From positions 2,262,591-2,299,576 of the forward strand of contig SCFE01000024.1 of the NCBI GenBank assembly GCA_004352715.1: a stretch of DNA of 36,986 bases, given 5' to 3'. The notes under the pieces were generated by a model. That model did not search any database, was not told the DNA's origin, and saw nothing but the letters and a program-made list of their open reading frames with translations. Shown here piece by piece: positions 29,200 through 36,986 of the stretch. This DNA is from Hofstenia miamia (Eukaryota > Xenacoelomorpha > Acoela). The stretch's first letter is position 1. Each line of letters starts with the position of its first letter. Both the position numbers and the translations under genes were made by a program.

Positions 29200-30470
29200 A
29201 TGATAATGGTAAACTACACTCAATCACCCCTCAAAACTTTAACTAAAACTGAATTAATGGAACTAGTAATGGACCAAGCCAAACACATAAATGATATGGA
29301 AACTAGAATATCCACTCTAGAGAGACAATTGTCTCAATCATCGTCTTCTCAGAGTAAAGAAAATTTTGTAATGCAAGAACAGTTCCAAAGGTTTGAATCA
29401 TCAATGCAAGAAAATCTAAATGTATTTAGAACTAATATATTAGAAACTATTATGAACTTAATGAAACCTGATGCTCACCTTACCCAGTCTTCCCAACAGC
29501 CATATGCCAAAACTTTTAACGAACCAACCCAGAACACTAATCCACTGTCACAGCCATCAAGTCCATCAGCCTTCCAACCAGTATCACTGCCAACAGCATT
29601 GCTGATGCCAAGGACATCCTAAATACAAAATCAAAGAAACATATATCAATGGTACTGGATGAACCTTTAAGAACTGATCTTAAACTTCACAAGATGCCAC
29701 AATATTTTACCAGCAAATTCAATATAAGAGGTCAAACATTCCAAGAGTGGATCATACTATTTGAAATTCGTTCTTATACAACAACATGGTACAAAACAAA
29801 ATGGAGCTACGCAAATGGCTCTCTTTCTTAAAGATTGTGCTCTACAAGTGTACCTAAATCTCAATGCTAACATTAAAACTAATTATGATAAACTGGTTGC
29901 CTTTATGAATGAACAATTTGACAATGAATGCACAAGGAAACAACACTGAATGCAATTTTACAGCCGTAAACTAGATAAAGACAAGGATATAATCAACTAC
30001 ATATACAAAGTAGACTGCTTATTATGCCTTTCTCAAAAAGAAAATTGATACTATCCACAAGATCTATATTCATATGTCCACGCAGGTCTGCCAATGTCAA
30101 TGAAAAACTGATTTGAAAACAAATGCAACATTGACAATGACATAAACAATCTCATTAGAAAAGCTGTTAATATCCAACTAACCTTAGAAAATAACGAATG
30201 CATAAATCTCCAGCAAGGCTACCAATCTCAAATATTTCAACCTTGCTGAAACACAAGTAAAAAGGATGAGCTACAAAAAGCTATAGCTGATAAACCAGAA
30301 GAATTCCCATTTGTCAAATGCAAAAGATGTGGAGAAAAAGGCCACTTGAAACCTGATTGCAAGAAATTAATATACTTAGTTAATGAAGATGGCTACTAAA
30401 CATCCAAAGTCCTCAAAAATCATGAACACTCCAAATCTAATGACGAATATTTAAACAAATAGGGGTGCCA
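29200..30470 (+). pseudogene. Gag of retrotransposon 2
   Basis: The frame starts with MIMVNYTQSPLKTLTKTELM (ATG 29200-29202), has a coiled-coil-like segment (HINDMETRISTLERQLSQS), and then a Pro/Ser/Thr/Gln-rich linker. After shifts near 29610 and 29765 it continues with capsid-like LHKMPQYFTSKFNIRGQTFQ, MALFLKDCALQVYLNLN and YDKLVAFMNEQFDNE. Several in-frame stops follow, then the zinc knuckle CKRCGEKGHLKPDC near 30320-30360 (CX2CX4HX4C). It would package the element RNA. Broken throughout. It ends shortly before the inverted-repeat insertion at 30483. Confidence 0.8.
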
Positions 30471-30482
30471 GCCCAAGACCAA

Positions 30483-31301
30483 CCCAGATAACAATTTTGG
30501 TTGTTTTTGCGTTGTTTATGGTTGTTTCATACTTTTGGTTGTTGCAGCAACCATTAACATCATAATAACAACCATTAATACTAATTTGAGCAACTAAAAA
30601 TGTGATAATTTAAGATTCAAGCAGATGCTTGCAAATAGAACTCACTTCATCATTTTGATTACTAGGTCATTTTTATATAAAGAACAGAATGGCCAAAAGC
30701 TTTTTTGAAATATTAAATTTGTGAAAAATTATAATATACTTGGTAAGCGAATTTTCAAAATAATTTATTCATGAATATTTGGACACCTTTAAATTATCTG
30801 TCAGATAAAAAAGTTACATTTGAGCAGAAGAGATTCTTTATGATTTAAAAAAGTATTATTTCAAAATTATACTTAACTTTAAAAGTTTAAATTTTTGTTA
30901 AATTTGGCAGATTTTTATGCTTATTGTTATCATTTAAAATCAAGACATTCATTCAAAATTTCAGCAAATATTGTATTTAATGTATTTATTGTATTACTGT
31001 TCTGCCCTTTGTTGGGCTTGTGTTAGTTTAAACAGCAATGTTTGAACTGATTATCCATATAAATTTGATGTATTGCATATAAAAGTAGTGCTAGAACAAT
31101 CATGGGCAACATAAAATAACGTTGTTACAACCTAAAAATAGTGCTTTTTTATTCAGAAAAAACAACCAAAAAGCAACCTAATGTGACGTTGTTGGAACAA
31201 CGTTGTTTAGACCAGTCAAAAGGGTACCATTTCAACGTTAAAACAACCATAAGAAAACAACCAAAAAACAACATTGTTTAGACCAAAATTTGTTATCTGG
31301 G
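30483..31301. mobile_element. 819-bp inverted-repeat element with AACAAC repeats
   Basis: The left end CCCAGATAACAATTTTGGTT at 30483 is the inverse of the right end ...AACCAAAATTTGTTATCTGGG type sequence ending at 31301, in which ACCAAAATTTGTTATCTGGG is clear. The subterminal DNA is packed with AACAACC, GTTGTTGG and AACAACGTTGTT palindromic units. There is no coding capacity. A target duplication is not certain; only AA is shared by both flanks. It lies between the gag zinc knuckle and the protease of retrotransposon 2. The right part is repeated at 31453-31738 by the N-joined overlap. Confidence 0.7.
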
Positions 31302-31873
31302 AAGTGAATAAGCTGCTGATTGTAACCATGAACTTCTATAACACTAACTGGACTGGAACAAATGAATAAATAACAGCAACATTTGGCCAATTTCACTCAG
31401 TCATTTATTAATTCCACTCTTCAATACACTAATAATGAACATATCCGTAGTNGCTTGTGTTAGTTTAAACAGCAATGTTTGAACTGATTATCAATATAAA
31501 TTTGATGTATTGCATATAAAAGTAGTGCTAGAACAATCATGGGCAACATAAAATAACGTTGTTACAACCTAAAAATAGTGCTTTTTTATTCAGAAAAAAC
31601 AACCAAAAAGCAACCTAATGTGACGTTGTTGGAACAACGTTGTTTAGACCAGTCAAAAGGGTACCATTTCAACGTTAAAACAACCATAAGAAAACAACCA
31701 AAAAACAACGTTGTTTAGACCAAAATTTGTTATCTGGGAAGTGAATAAGCTGCTGATTGTAACCATGAACTTCTATAACACTAACTGGACTGGAACAAAT
31801 GAATAAATAACAGCAACATTTGGCCAATTTCACTCAGTCATTTATTAATTCCACTCTTCAATACACTAATAAT
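31016..31873. repeat. 421-bp direct repeat around a single N (likely allelic overlap)
   Basis: 31016-31436 recurs at 31453-31873 with a couple of differences, e.g. ATCCATATAA / ATCAATATAA and CAACATTG / CAACGTTG. The join is the N at 31452. The first copy ends inside the loop of the hairpin at 31764-31967 and then shows TGAACATATCCGTAGT, a 16-base string also found at 28781-28796. Confidence 0.82.
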
Positions 31874-31967
31874 AGAGTGGAATTAATAAATGATTGAGTG
31901 AATTCGGCCAAATGTTGCTGTTATTTATTCATTTGTTCCAGTCCAGTTAGTGTTATAGAAGTTCATG
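31764..31967. repeat. Large hairpin: 93-bp arms, 18-nt loop
   Basis: The arm 31764-31856 is the reverse complement of 31875-31967 with about three mismatches, around a loop at 31857-31874. The right arm leads straight into protease coding of retrotransposon 2. It could be a true fold-back rearrangement or a chimeric-assembly product. Confidence 0.85.
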
Positions 31968-32868
31968 TTGTAACAGACTTATTAGAAAGAAATCTAATAC
32001 TGATAATGATTAGTAATTGCAACATAAAAGCTACAATCAACACTGGTGCATCAATCACAATCATGGCTGATACTTGTGCTCATAACATTGGTTGGAATTG
32101 AAATGAGACAAGACTCATCAGCACTTCAGCTGATTATGTTAACGTAAAGGGAACAATAAGAAATGCTAAGATCACAATTCAAAATGTTAAATTCGAACAG
32201 GAAATTCATAGCATCAATACAATGAACCAACCACTGCCTTACAAAATGATAATTGGCCATGATTTCTTAACAGAAAACAACTGTCCCATAGTTTACTGCA
32301 GCAGAACTCTTACAATCCAGGAAGACAAAAACGTCTTTGTATAGCTAGCCACCAAGGACACAACCACTTTGGAATTCTCATTAACTGAAAATTTAAGACT
32401 AGAGCCCTTTCAGTGGCAAATCGCAAAAATCATATCTAAAAAACCATTCAAAGGAGAAGCTGTTATCACCAACACATACAGCATAGGGAACTCATTAGTA
32501 ACTGTCTTAAATAACATCACCTCAATTACCAACAATAGCAGATACACAGCTATTCTCAACAACTCAAACAGAGTCATACGTCTCAATAAAAATACCATCA
32601 CAATTACTGGAATGCCTTTTGAAAAATAAGTGGTGAAACACAAACTAATACTTCTCTCATTGATGGAAAATAATCAAACCACCACAAAATCATTACCACT
32701 AATAACCTCAGTTACTCACCCACACTTAGATCAGGATGAACATAATATGATAAACAACAATGCTGCCCAATTCAACAATGATGAAATAAGCATCAGCAAA
32801 GCAATTGGTGTTGAACACATCATTGAAACTACCTCAGATAAACCTATTTGCTAAGCCTGTTGATTTGT
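31940..32868 (+). pseudogene. Protease and link region of retrotransposon 2
   Basis: From about 31968 the frame reads VTDLLERNLILIMISNCNIK followed by INTGASITIM, where the active-site DTGA is changed to NTGA. A stop follows at 32099-32101, then SADYVNVKGTIRNAKITIQN and YKMIIGHDFLTENNCPI, the typical retropepsin end. After a TAG at 32343-32345 come two further frames (32369-32629 and 32630-32854) that form the region between protease and RT, with LEPFQWQIAKIISKKPFKGE and ISISKAIGVEHIIETTSDKP; the latter aligns in phrase with KAIGETHKIITTT of element 3. The D-to-N change and the stops indicate an inactive copy. Confidence 0.7.
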
Positions 32869-33682
32869 ACCAGCTAACATGCAGGATCAATATGCAAAAA
32901 CTTTATCAGAACTCTTAAACATGGAATAATACACCATAGTCACAGCCAACAATCTTCATCAAGCAAGGTGATAAACACTGTCTCTGTATTGTCTTCAGAC
33001 AACTAAACAGCATCATGAAAAAAGATGCATATCTCCTTCCATGAGTCTACAACATTCTATATGATGCTGCCAAATACAAAAGCTTTTCAACATTGGATTC
33101 ATACAAAGCCTACTGGCAGGTACTTTATGGTTTATTTGAATGGCTTTACATGGCCTTTAGCCTCTGCAATGCTCTGGCCACATTCCAATGATATGTCACA
33201 AAGATACTAATACAAAATATATGTCAACTGTCAGAAGGTGTGACTGCATACATCAACAACATCATAATAGGTTCTTGTGATGCCACCTCTCACTCACAAC
33301 AACTAGATACAATACTAAAACTTTTATTCAAGGCTGGCCTATGAGTAAGTGCTAAGAAATGCTACATTGCAAGAAATGCCGTAGTCTTCCTAGGCAGAAC
33401 TATAACAGAAGTAAAAATCACTATCAAAGATAATGCTAAACAGTTAATAGATGAAATACAAGCCCCATACTCTATCAAAGATGCCAGCGCATTCTTGGCT
33501 TTATAAACTACTATCATATGTTTATTCCAAATCTAGCTAAAAAAACACATCACATGTCAAACCTCCTCAAAAAGCAAACTCATTTTGAATGGACATGGCA
33601 ACATTAAGAAGAGCTAGACACCCTCAAAAAATCAATGAAAAACATCAAGTCGCTCAATTCACTGACACCAAATGATCCCTTC
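32869..33682 (+). pseudogene. Reverse transcriptase of retrotransposon 2, truncated
   Basis: RT pieces in several frames: MKKDAYLLP (fingers), motif A STLDSYKAYWQVLY (Asp at 33096-33098), EWLYMAFSLCNALATFQ (motif B region), and motif C TAYINNIIIGS, in which both aspartates of YxDD read as Asn (33255-33260). VVFLGRTI and GFINYYHMFIPNLAKKT (thumb/connection) follow, then SLTPNDPF, the phrase that normally precedes the first RNase H strand. Here coding stops at 33682, next to the TGTAACATAATAC start of element 3. It has many stops and shifts. Confidence 0.78.
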
Positions 33683-33835
33683 TGTAACATAATACAATCA
33701 TGTGTGGTCAAGTTGAGAGAAATGGAGGAAAGAACTAAGACTAAAACTTTGGAATAAATATTTATTGTAAACACATGATTATGATTAGTTAATTCATTTG
33801 TAAAATTACAATGCAGTATTTTTTCATATTAATTA
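33683..33835 (+). repeat. Candidate short 5' LTR or leader of retrotransposon 3
   Basis: AT-rich, with AATAAATATTTATTG as a possible polyadenylation region near 33757. The end of the LTR and the primer-binding site cannot be fixed without the 3' copy. No gene was seen in it. Confidence 0.3.
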
Positions 33836-33836
33836 A

Positions 33837-35278
33837 TGGAGCAGGTATTGCAACCAGCAGAATTGACCAATGATCTCACCATAATTCAGTTAATGGAAGT
33901 TATTGAAAACAATTCAAAAGAAAGAAAGAGTTGACTAAACAAAAAAAAGATTGATAGATGAACTAAAATAAGACACAAGTCTTTGGTTAACAGAACAAAG
34001 AAATTTGTTTCAGCAACAAATTGAGAAGTTGACAGAAGTATACAAAGAAATAAAAATTCAAAGCAAATGCTTACAGAAAATGATGATGGAGTTGCATGAA
34101 GAAAATGTAAGCTTAAGAGAGGAGAATATAGTCAAACAATTGGAAATTGTAACCCTAAAGATGAATTACATTTAATTGAATTAAAGAAAGGTGAAATAAA
34201 AACAATATAGAACATTGTAGTGGAAAAACCACATGAGTTAAACAAAGTGATACCACAGATAGAAGCAATGATAGAAGATTATAAAAATACACAAACTGAA
34301 GAAGAATTTATAGCAAAGTTAGTGGAAAATGTGACGAAACAAGTTAAAGAAAAGTGTGACAAACCAATAGAAAACAAACTGATATTTCAAAACACTATAT
34401 TATTAGAGGATGATAACAATGATACATCAGTATGTAAGGTGATATTACCTAAATTCACAGGAAGAGTTGATAACTATTCACCCACATTTAATGAATGGTT
34501 AGAAATTTTCGAAATGAGCATGAAGGAAAGAAAAATTATGCAACAAAGAGCAGCAGCAAGATTCCGATTATACTTAAGTGGTGCTGCATATCAGCATTAT
34601 TGGGTACTAGAAACACAAATTAAGATGGACTATAAAAACTGATAGGTGAATATCAGCAATATTAGGATGATGAAAGTTTTAAAAGTCAGTACAGAATGTT
34701 GTTGAATGGAATAAAGATGAATAGTAGGGATGACCTACAAAACTATATGTCTCAAGTGGAGAGATTCTTGAAACTTAGTTCTAGAGAACAAAGGTATTCA
34801 AAGTACAATTTATTTGCACATATTAGCAAAGGGTTACCAGAAGTGATCTGAATGCAATTTCAGATTTAAGTGTGATGCAGATGACTTGCTGGATAAAATG
34901 ATTAGGAAAGGCCTTGCAATACAAATCACCATGGAGAGTAATGCAAACATTAGCAAAAAATCAACAATCATGAAACAAACAATAAATCAGAAAATGCCAA
35001 TGTTCAACAAACCGACAAGTAAACCAATAATCAAGAAATCAGGAGAAGAATTGGTAAAAATAAAATTAAAGGATGGTATGATAAAACAGATAAAAAGAAA
35101 AGATCTGAAATGTCAGATGTGTGGTAACAAAGGGCACATGAAAAAATATTGTAAATGGCAAATCAATTGCATAGAAGAGGAGGATGCATATTTTGATGAA
35201 GAGGATTTAATGGAAAATGAAGATGAACAAGAGGAAGAAGAAGAAGTTGAATTGACAGAAATGGAAAATTTAAACTAG
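33837..35278 (+). pseudogene. Gag of retrotransposon 3
   Basis: The probable start is ATG 33837-33839 (MEQVLQPAELTNDLTIIQLM). Several stops and shifts break the N-terminal, coiled-coil-like third. A 140-codon frame (34220-34642) carries the capsid-like phrase VILPKFTGRVDNYSPTFNEW followed by LEIFEMSM, typical of Ty3/gypsy Gag. A damaged stretch (34643-34885) follows, then a 130-codon frame (34886-35278) with the zinc knuckle CQMCGNKGHMKKYC near 35114-35155 and a very acidic C-terminus (EDEQEEEEEVELTEM). Gag would form the particle and bind the element RNA. The protease frame follows within 20 bp. Confidence 0.8.
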
Positions 35279-35284
35279 AGGGAG

Positions 35285-35608
35285 AGTTGTCTCTGAAAAA
35301 ACGAGCACCCATATTAATAGTAACTGATCATATAAAAACTAACACAATAGCAGTTGTGATTAATGGTGTAATGGTAGATGCAATGGTGGATACAGGAGCA
35401 GTAATATTGATAATAACCAATGAATGTGCACGAAAGTTGGATTTCAGAGAAAGCAGTTAAACAATGAGAACAATAGATTGATAAATGCATCAGGAGATTA
35501 CATAGATGTGAAAGGTAAATTGGAAAATATACCCATAAGAGTGGCAAATACTACATTTTACCAAACATTAACAGTAATCAATACTGAGAAAAATCAATTA
35601 CCATATAA
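35285..35608 (+). pseudogene. Retropepsin-like protease of retrotransposon 3, frameshifted
   Basis: LKKRAPILIVTDHIKTNTIA leads to VVINGVMVDAMVDTGAV with the active-site DTGA intact (35389-35400), then NECARKL. A shift near 35430 moves to the frame of NENNRLINASGDYIDVKGKL and TLTVINTEKNQLPYK, and a second shift with a TAA at 35606-35608 leads to VILGNDLLMENKCIIDYNNR in the long pol frame. The enzyme would process Gag-Pol. The active site is preserved but the frame is broken twice. Confidence 0.78.
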
Positions 35609-36986
35609 GTGATACTTGGAAATGATCTTCTAATGGAGAATAAGTGTATCATAGATTACAATAATAGAACAATAACAGTGCAAGAGGAAGTAATAACAAC
35701 TTATGAAGATCAAAATGTGGATGATACAATAATGTTTAAGTTGACGCAAGATGTGAGAATATTGCTGAACAACTGGAAGATGTGTGAAATTGAAACAATG
35801 GACAAGGTAAATATAGAAATAATGATTTATAGTCAAGTGGGTATAAACATGAAGAGAATGTCGATACCATCGAGTTTATGTATTATAAAAGAAGGTAAAG
35901 GATGGATACCAGTGCTAAATGCAATGAACCACTTAGTCAACATAAACAGAGAAAAGGTAACTATAAAAGGAAAACAAGTGAAATCCGAAAAACAGATGGT
36001 GAATAAAATAATCAATATAATAGCAGAAAAGGAAATGCAGACATTTCATATACCAGAAATTAAAGAAGAAGAGTATCAACATTTAAATGAGAACGAAAAA
36101 GAAGAGTTAATAAGAATTCTGAACAAGCACAACAAAATATTTAATTTTGGCGAAATTAGTGTGGGAAAGGCAATTGGAGAAACGCATAAGATAATTACCA
36201 CAACAGATGAGCTGATCAGGTTACCCTGTAGAAGAGTACCAGAGAACTTGAAAGAAAATTACAACACGATTCTAAATGAATTAATTGATAATAAAATTAT
36301 AAGGCTGAGTGAAAGCCCTTATGCATCACCAACAGTATTTGTGAAACAGGGTGATAAATATAGATTGTGCATAGACTTCAGAAAATTGAATGATGTGAAG
36401 AAGAAAGATGCTTATCCGTTACTGAGGATAGACAATATGATTTGTGAGGCAACAAAAAATAGATATTTTATGTGTATCAATCTATGTAAAGCTTATTGGC
36501 AGGTGCCAATGGAACCAAGGGACATTGAAAAAACAGTGTTTATAACGCCATATGAATTATTCGAATGGATGTACATGGCCTTCAGACTCTGTAACACGCT
36601 GGCAACATTCCAACAATATGTAACAAAAGTACTCAAACAAAACAATAAGACAATGGAGAAAGGAGTGTGTGCGTACATAGATGATATACTGATTGCAAGC
36701 AATACTATAGAAGAACATTTGAAGAAGCTAGATAGAACACTGACAATTTTATATAATGCGGGATTACGCAACAATGGGAAAAAATGGAAAATCTTAAAAA
36801 CCAAAGTGGTGTTTCTAGGAAGAAAGATACAACAAGGTAAAATTAAAATGAAAAATAATGCAAAAGAAATGATCCTCAATATTAAGAGGCTGAAAACGAA
36901 AAAAGATGTGCAAAGAATAATGGGTTTCATTAATTATTACTGTTCATTTTTACCAAACATAGCTCAGAAAACAAATAAAATAACAG
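35609..36986 (+). CDS. Pol frame of retrotransposon 3: protease end, link and reverse transcriptase
   Basis: A continuous open frame of 459 codons reaches the window edge. In order: the protease end (VILGNDLLMENKCIIDYNNR), a link region, FNFGEISVGKAIGETHKIIT, fingers (SPYASPTVFVKQGDKYRLCI, DFRKLND), motif A FMCINLCKAYWQVPM, MYMAFRLCNTLATFQQYV (motif B), motif C CAYIDDILIAS with both Asp present (36680-36685), VVFLGRKIQQGK and GFINYYCSFLPNIAQKT (thumb/connection). In motif A the catalytic Asp (normally IDL) is Asn, codon AAT at 36479-36481, so the RT is probably inactive despite the open frame. The lower damage suggests a younger insertion than elements 1 and 2. Confidence 0.88.
   Translation, partial: MILGNDLLMENKCIIDYNNRTITVQEEVITTYEDQNVDDTIMFKLTQDVRILLNNWKMCEIETMDKVNIEIMIYSQVGINMKRMSIPSSLCIIKEGKGWIPVLNAMNHLVNINREKVTIKGKQVKSEKQMVNKIINIIAEKEMQTFHIPEIKEEEYQHLNENEKEELIRILNKHNKIFNFGEISVGKAIGETHKIITTTDELIRLPCRRVPENLKENYNTILNELIDNKIIRLSESPYASPTVFVKQGDKYRLCIDFRKLNDVKKKDAYPLLRIDNMICEATKNRYFMCINLCKAYWQVPMEPRDIEKTVFITPYELFEWMYMAFRLCNTLATFQQYVTKVLKQNNKTMEKGVCAYIDDILIASNTIEEHLKKLDRTLTILYNAGLRNNGKKWKILKTKVVFLGRKIQQGKIKMKNNAKEMILNIKRLKTKKDVQRIMGFINYYCSFLPNIAQKTNKIT

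Larger units (their letters stand above)
28566..33682 (+). mobile_element. Ty3/gypsy-type LTR retrotransposon 2 (plus strand), heavily decayed
   Basis: Gag with a zinc knuckle, a protease, a long link region and RT fragments follow each other on the plus strand. The element is interrupted by an 819-bp inverted-repeat element (30483-31301), an N-joined 421-bp repeat and a large hairpin. It ends abruptly at 33682, early in the region where RNase H would be expected, where element 3 begins. The left edge is set by the candidate LTR and is approximate. Confidence 0.75.
33683..36986 (+). mobile_element. Ty3/gypsy-type LTR retrotransposon 3 (plus strand), runs off the window
   Basis: The candidate left end is TGTAACATAATACAAT, similar to the LTR start TGTAGCATAAT of element 1, and it abuts the truncated element 2. 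Gag, protease and RT follow in order. This is the best preserved retroelement of the window. RNase H, integrase and the 3' LTR would lie beyond 36986. Confidence 0.75.

Noticed and set aside
36493-36930. 145-codon minus-strand hydrophobic frame
   Set aside because: It is antisense to the RT of retrotransposon 3, which has clear motifs.
1-36986. CRISPR array, rRNA, bacterial operon or ribosome-binding signals
   Set aside because: No regularly spaced repeats with unique spacers, no rRNA-like segment, and the content is that of animal transposable elements.

Overview
The window looks like an AT-rich stretch of an animal (probably invertebrate) genome assembly. No cellular gene was recognised. 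Almost every coding stretch belongs to a transposable element or an endogenised virus-like element, and most are broken by stops, frameshifts, deletions and nested insertions. Assembly gaps (N runs) at 1041-2040, 2973-3149, 4458-4510, 15028-15200, 16550-17549 and 28145-28535 also cut genes. Four single-N or four-N joins are flanked by (near-)identical direct repeats and look like unmerged contig overlaps rather than real duplications.

Positions 1 to about 9300, minus strand: a decayed Maverick/Polinton (adintovirus-like) element. From right to left it holds a small unknown gene (8880-9252); a large replication protein with a PolB-type N-terminus and an SF1 helicase C-terminus (8691 down to 4834), split by a Tc1-like transposon (6531-about 7617) and a 945-bp inverted-repeat element (5150-6094); the C-terminal two thirds of a major capsid protein (about 4855-3928); a minor-capsid-like (PX) segment fused to an adenain-type cysteine protease, seen in two diverged partial copies (3894-3150 and 1040-380); a fibre-head-like protein (2653-2972); and three small unknown genes. 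Four gene starts share a TTTTCT...TATATA signal directly before the ATG, a candidate virus-type promoter.

Positions 9300-22600: mixed relics. These are a 96-bp tandem repeat, a falsely duplicated 506-bp segment, a hAT transposase remnant (12981-13345), a Penelope-like RT plus GIY-YIG endonuclease (13694-14820), a mariner element with both matching terminal repeats but 2.9 kb long (15513-18400), a hAT-like terminus rich in TTCGAATC (19257-19347), an unidentified decayed coding region (about 20740-21334), and sequence in which nothing could be recognised.

Positions 22600-36986: three Ty3/gypsy-type LTR retroelements side by side. Element 1 (minus, 22639-28122) has two LTRs and a polypurine tract, but has lost gag and most of RNase H/integrase, and carries an unrecognised reading frame after pol. 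Element 2 (plus, about 28566-33682) has gag, protease and RT remains, and is interrupted by an 819-bp inverted-repeat element and a 93-bp-arm hairpin. Element 3 (plus, about 33683 to the window edge) is the best preserved, with a 459-codon open pol frame, although its RT motif A aspartate reads as asparagine. Element 2 has instead lost both aspartates of the RT YxDD box.
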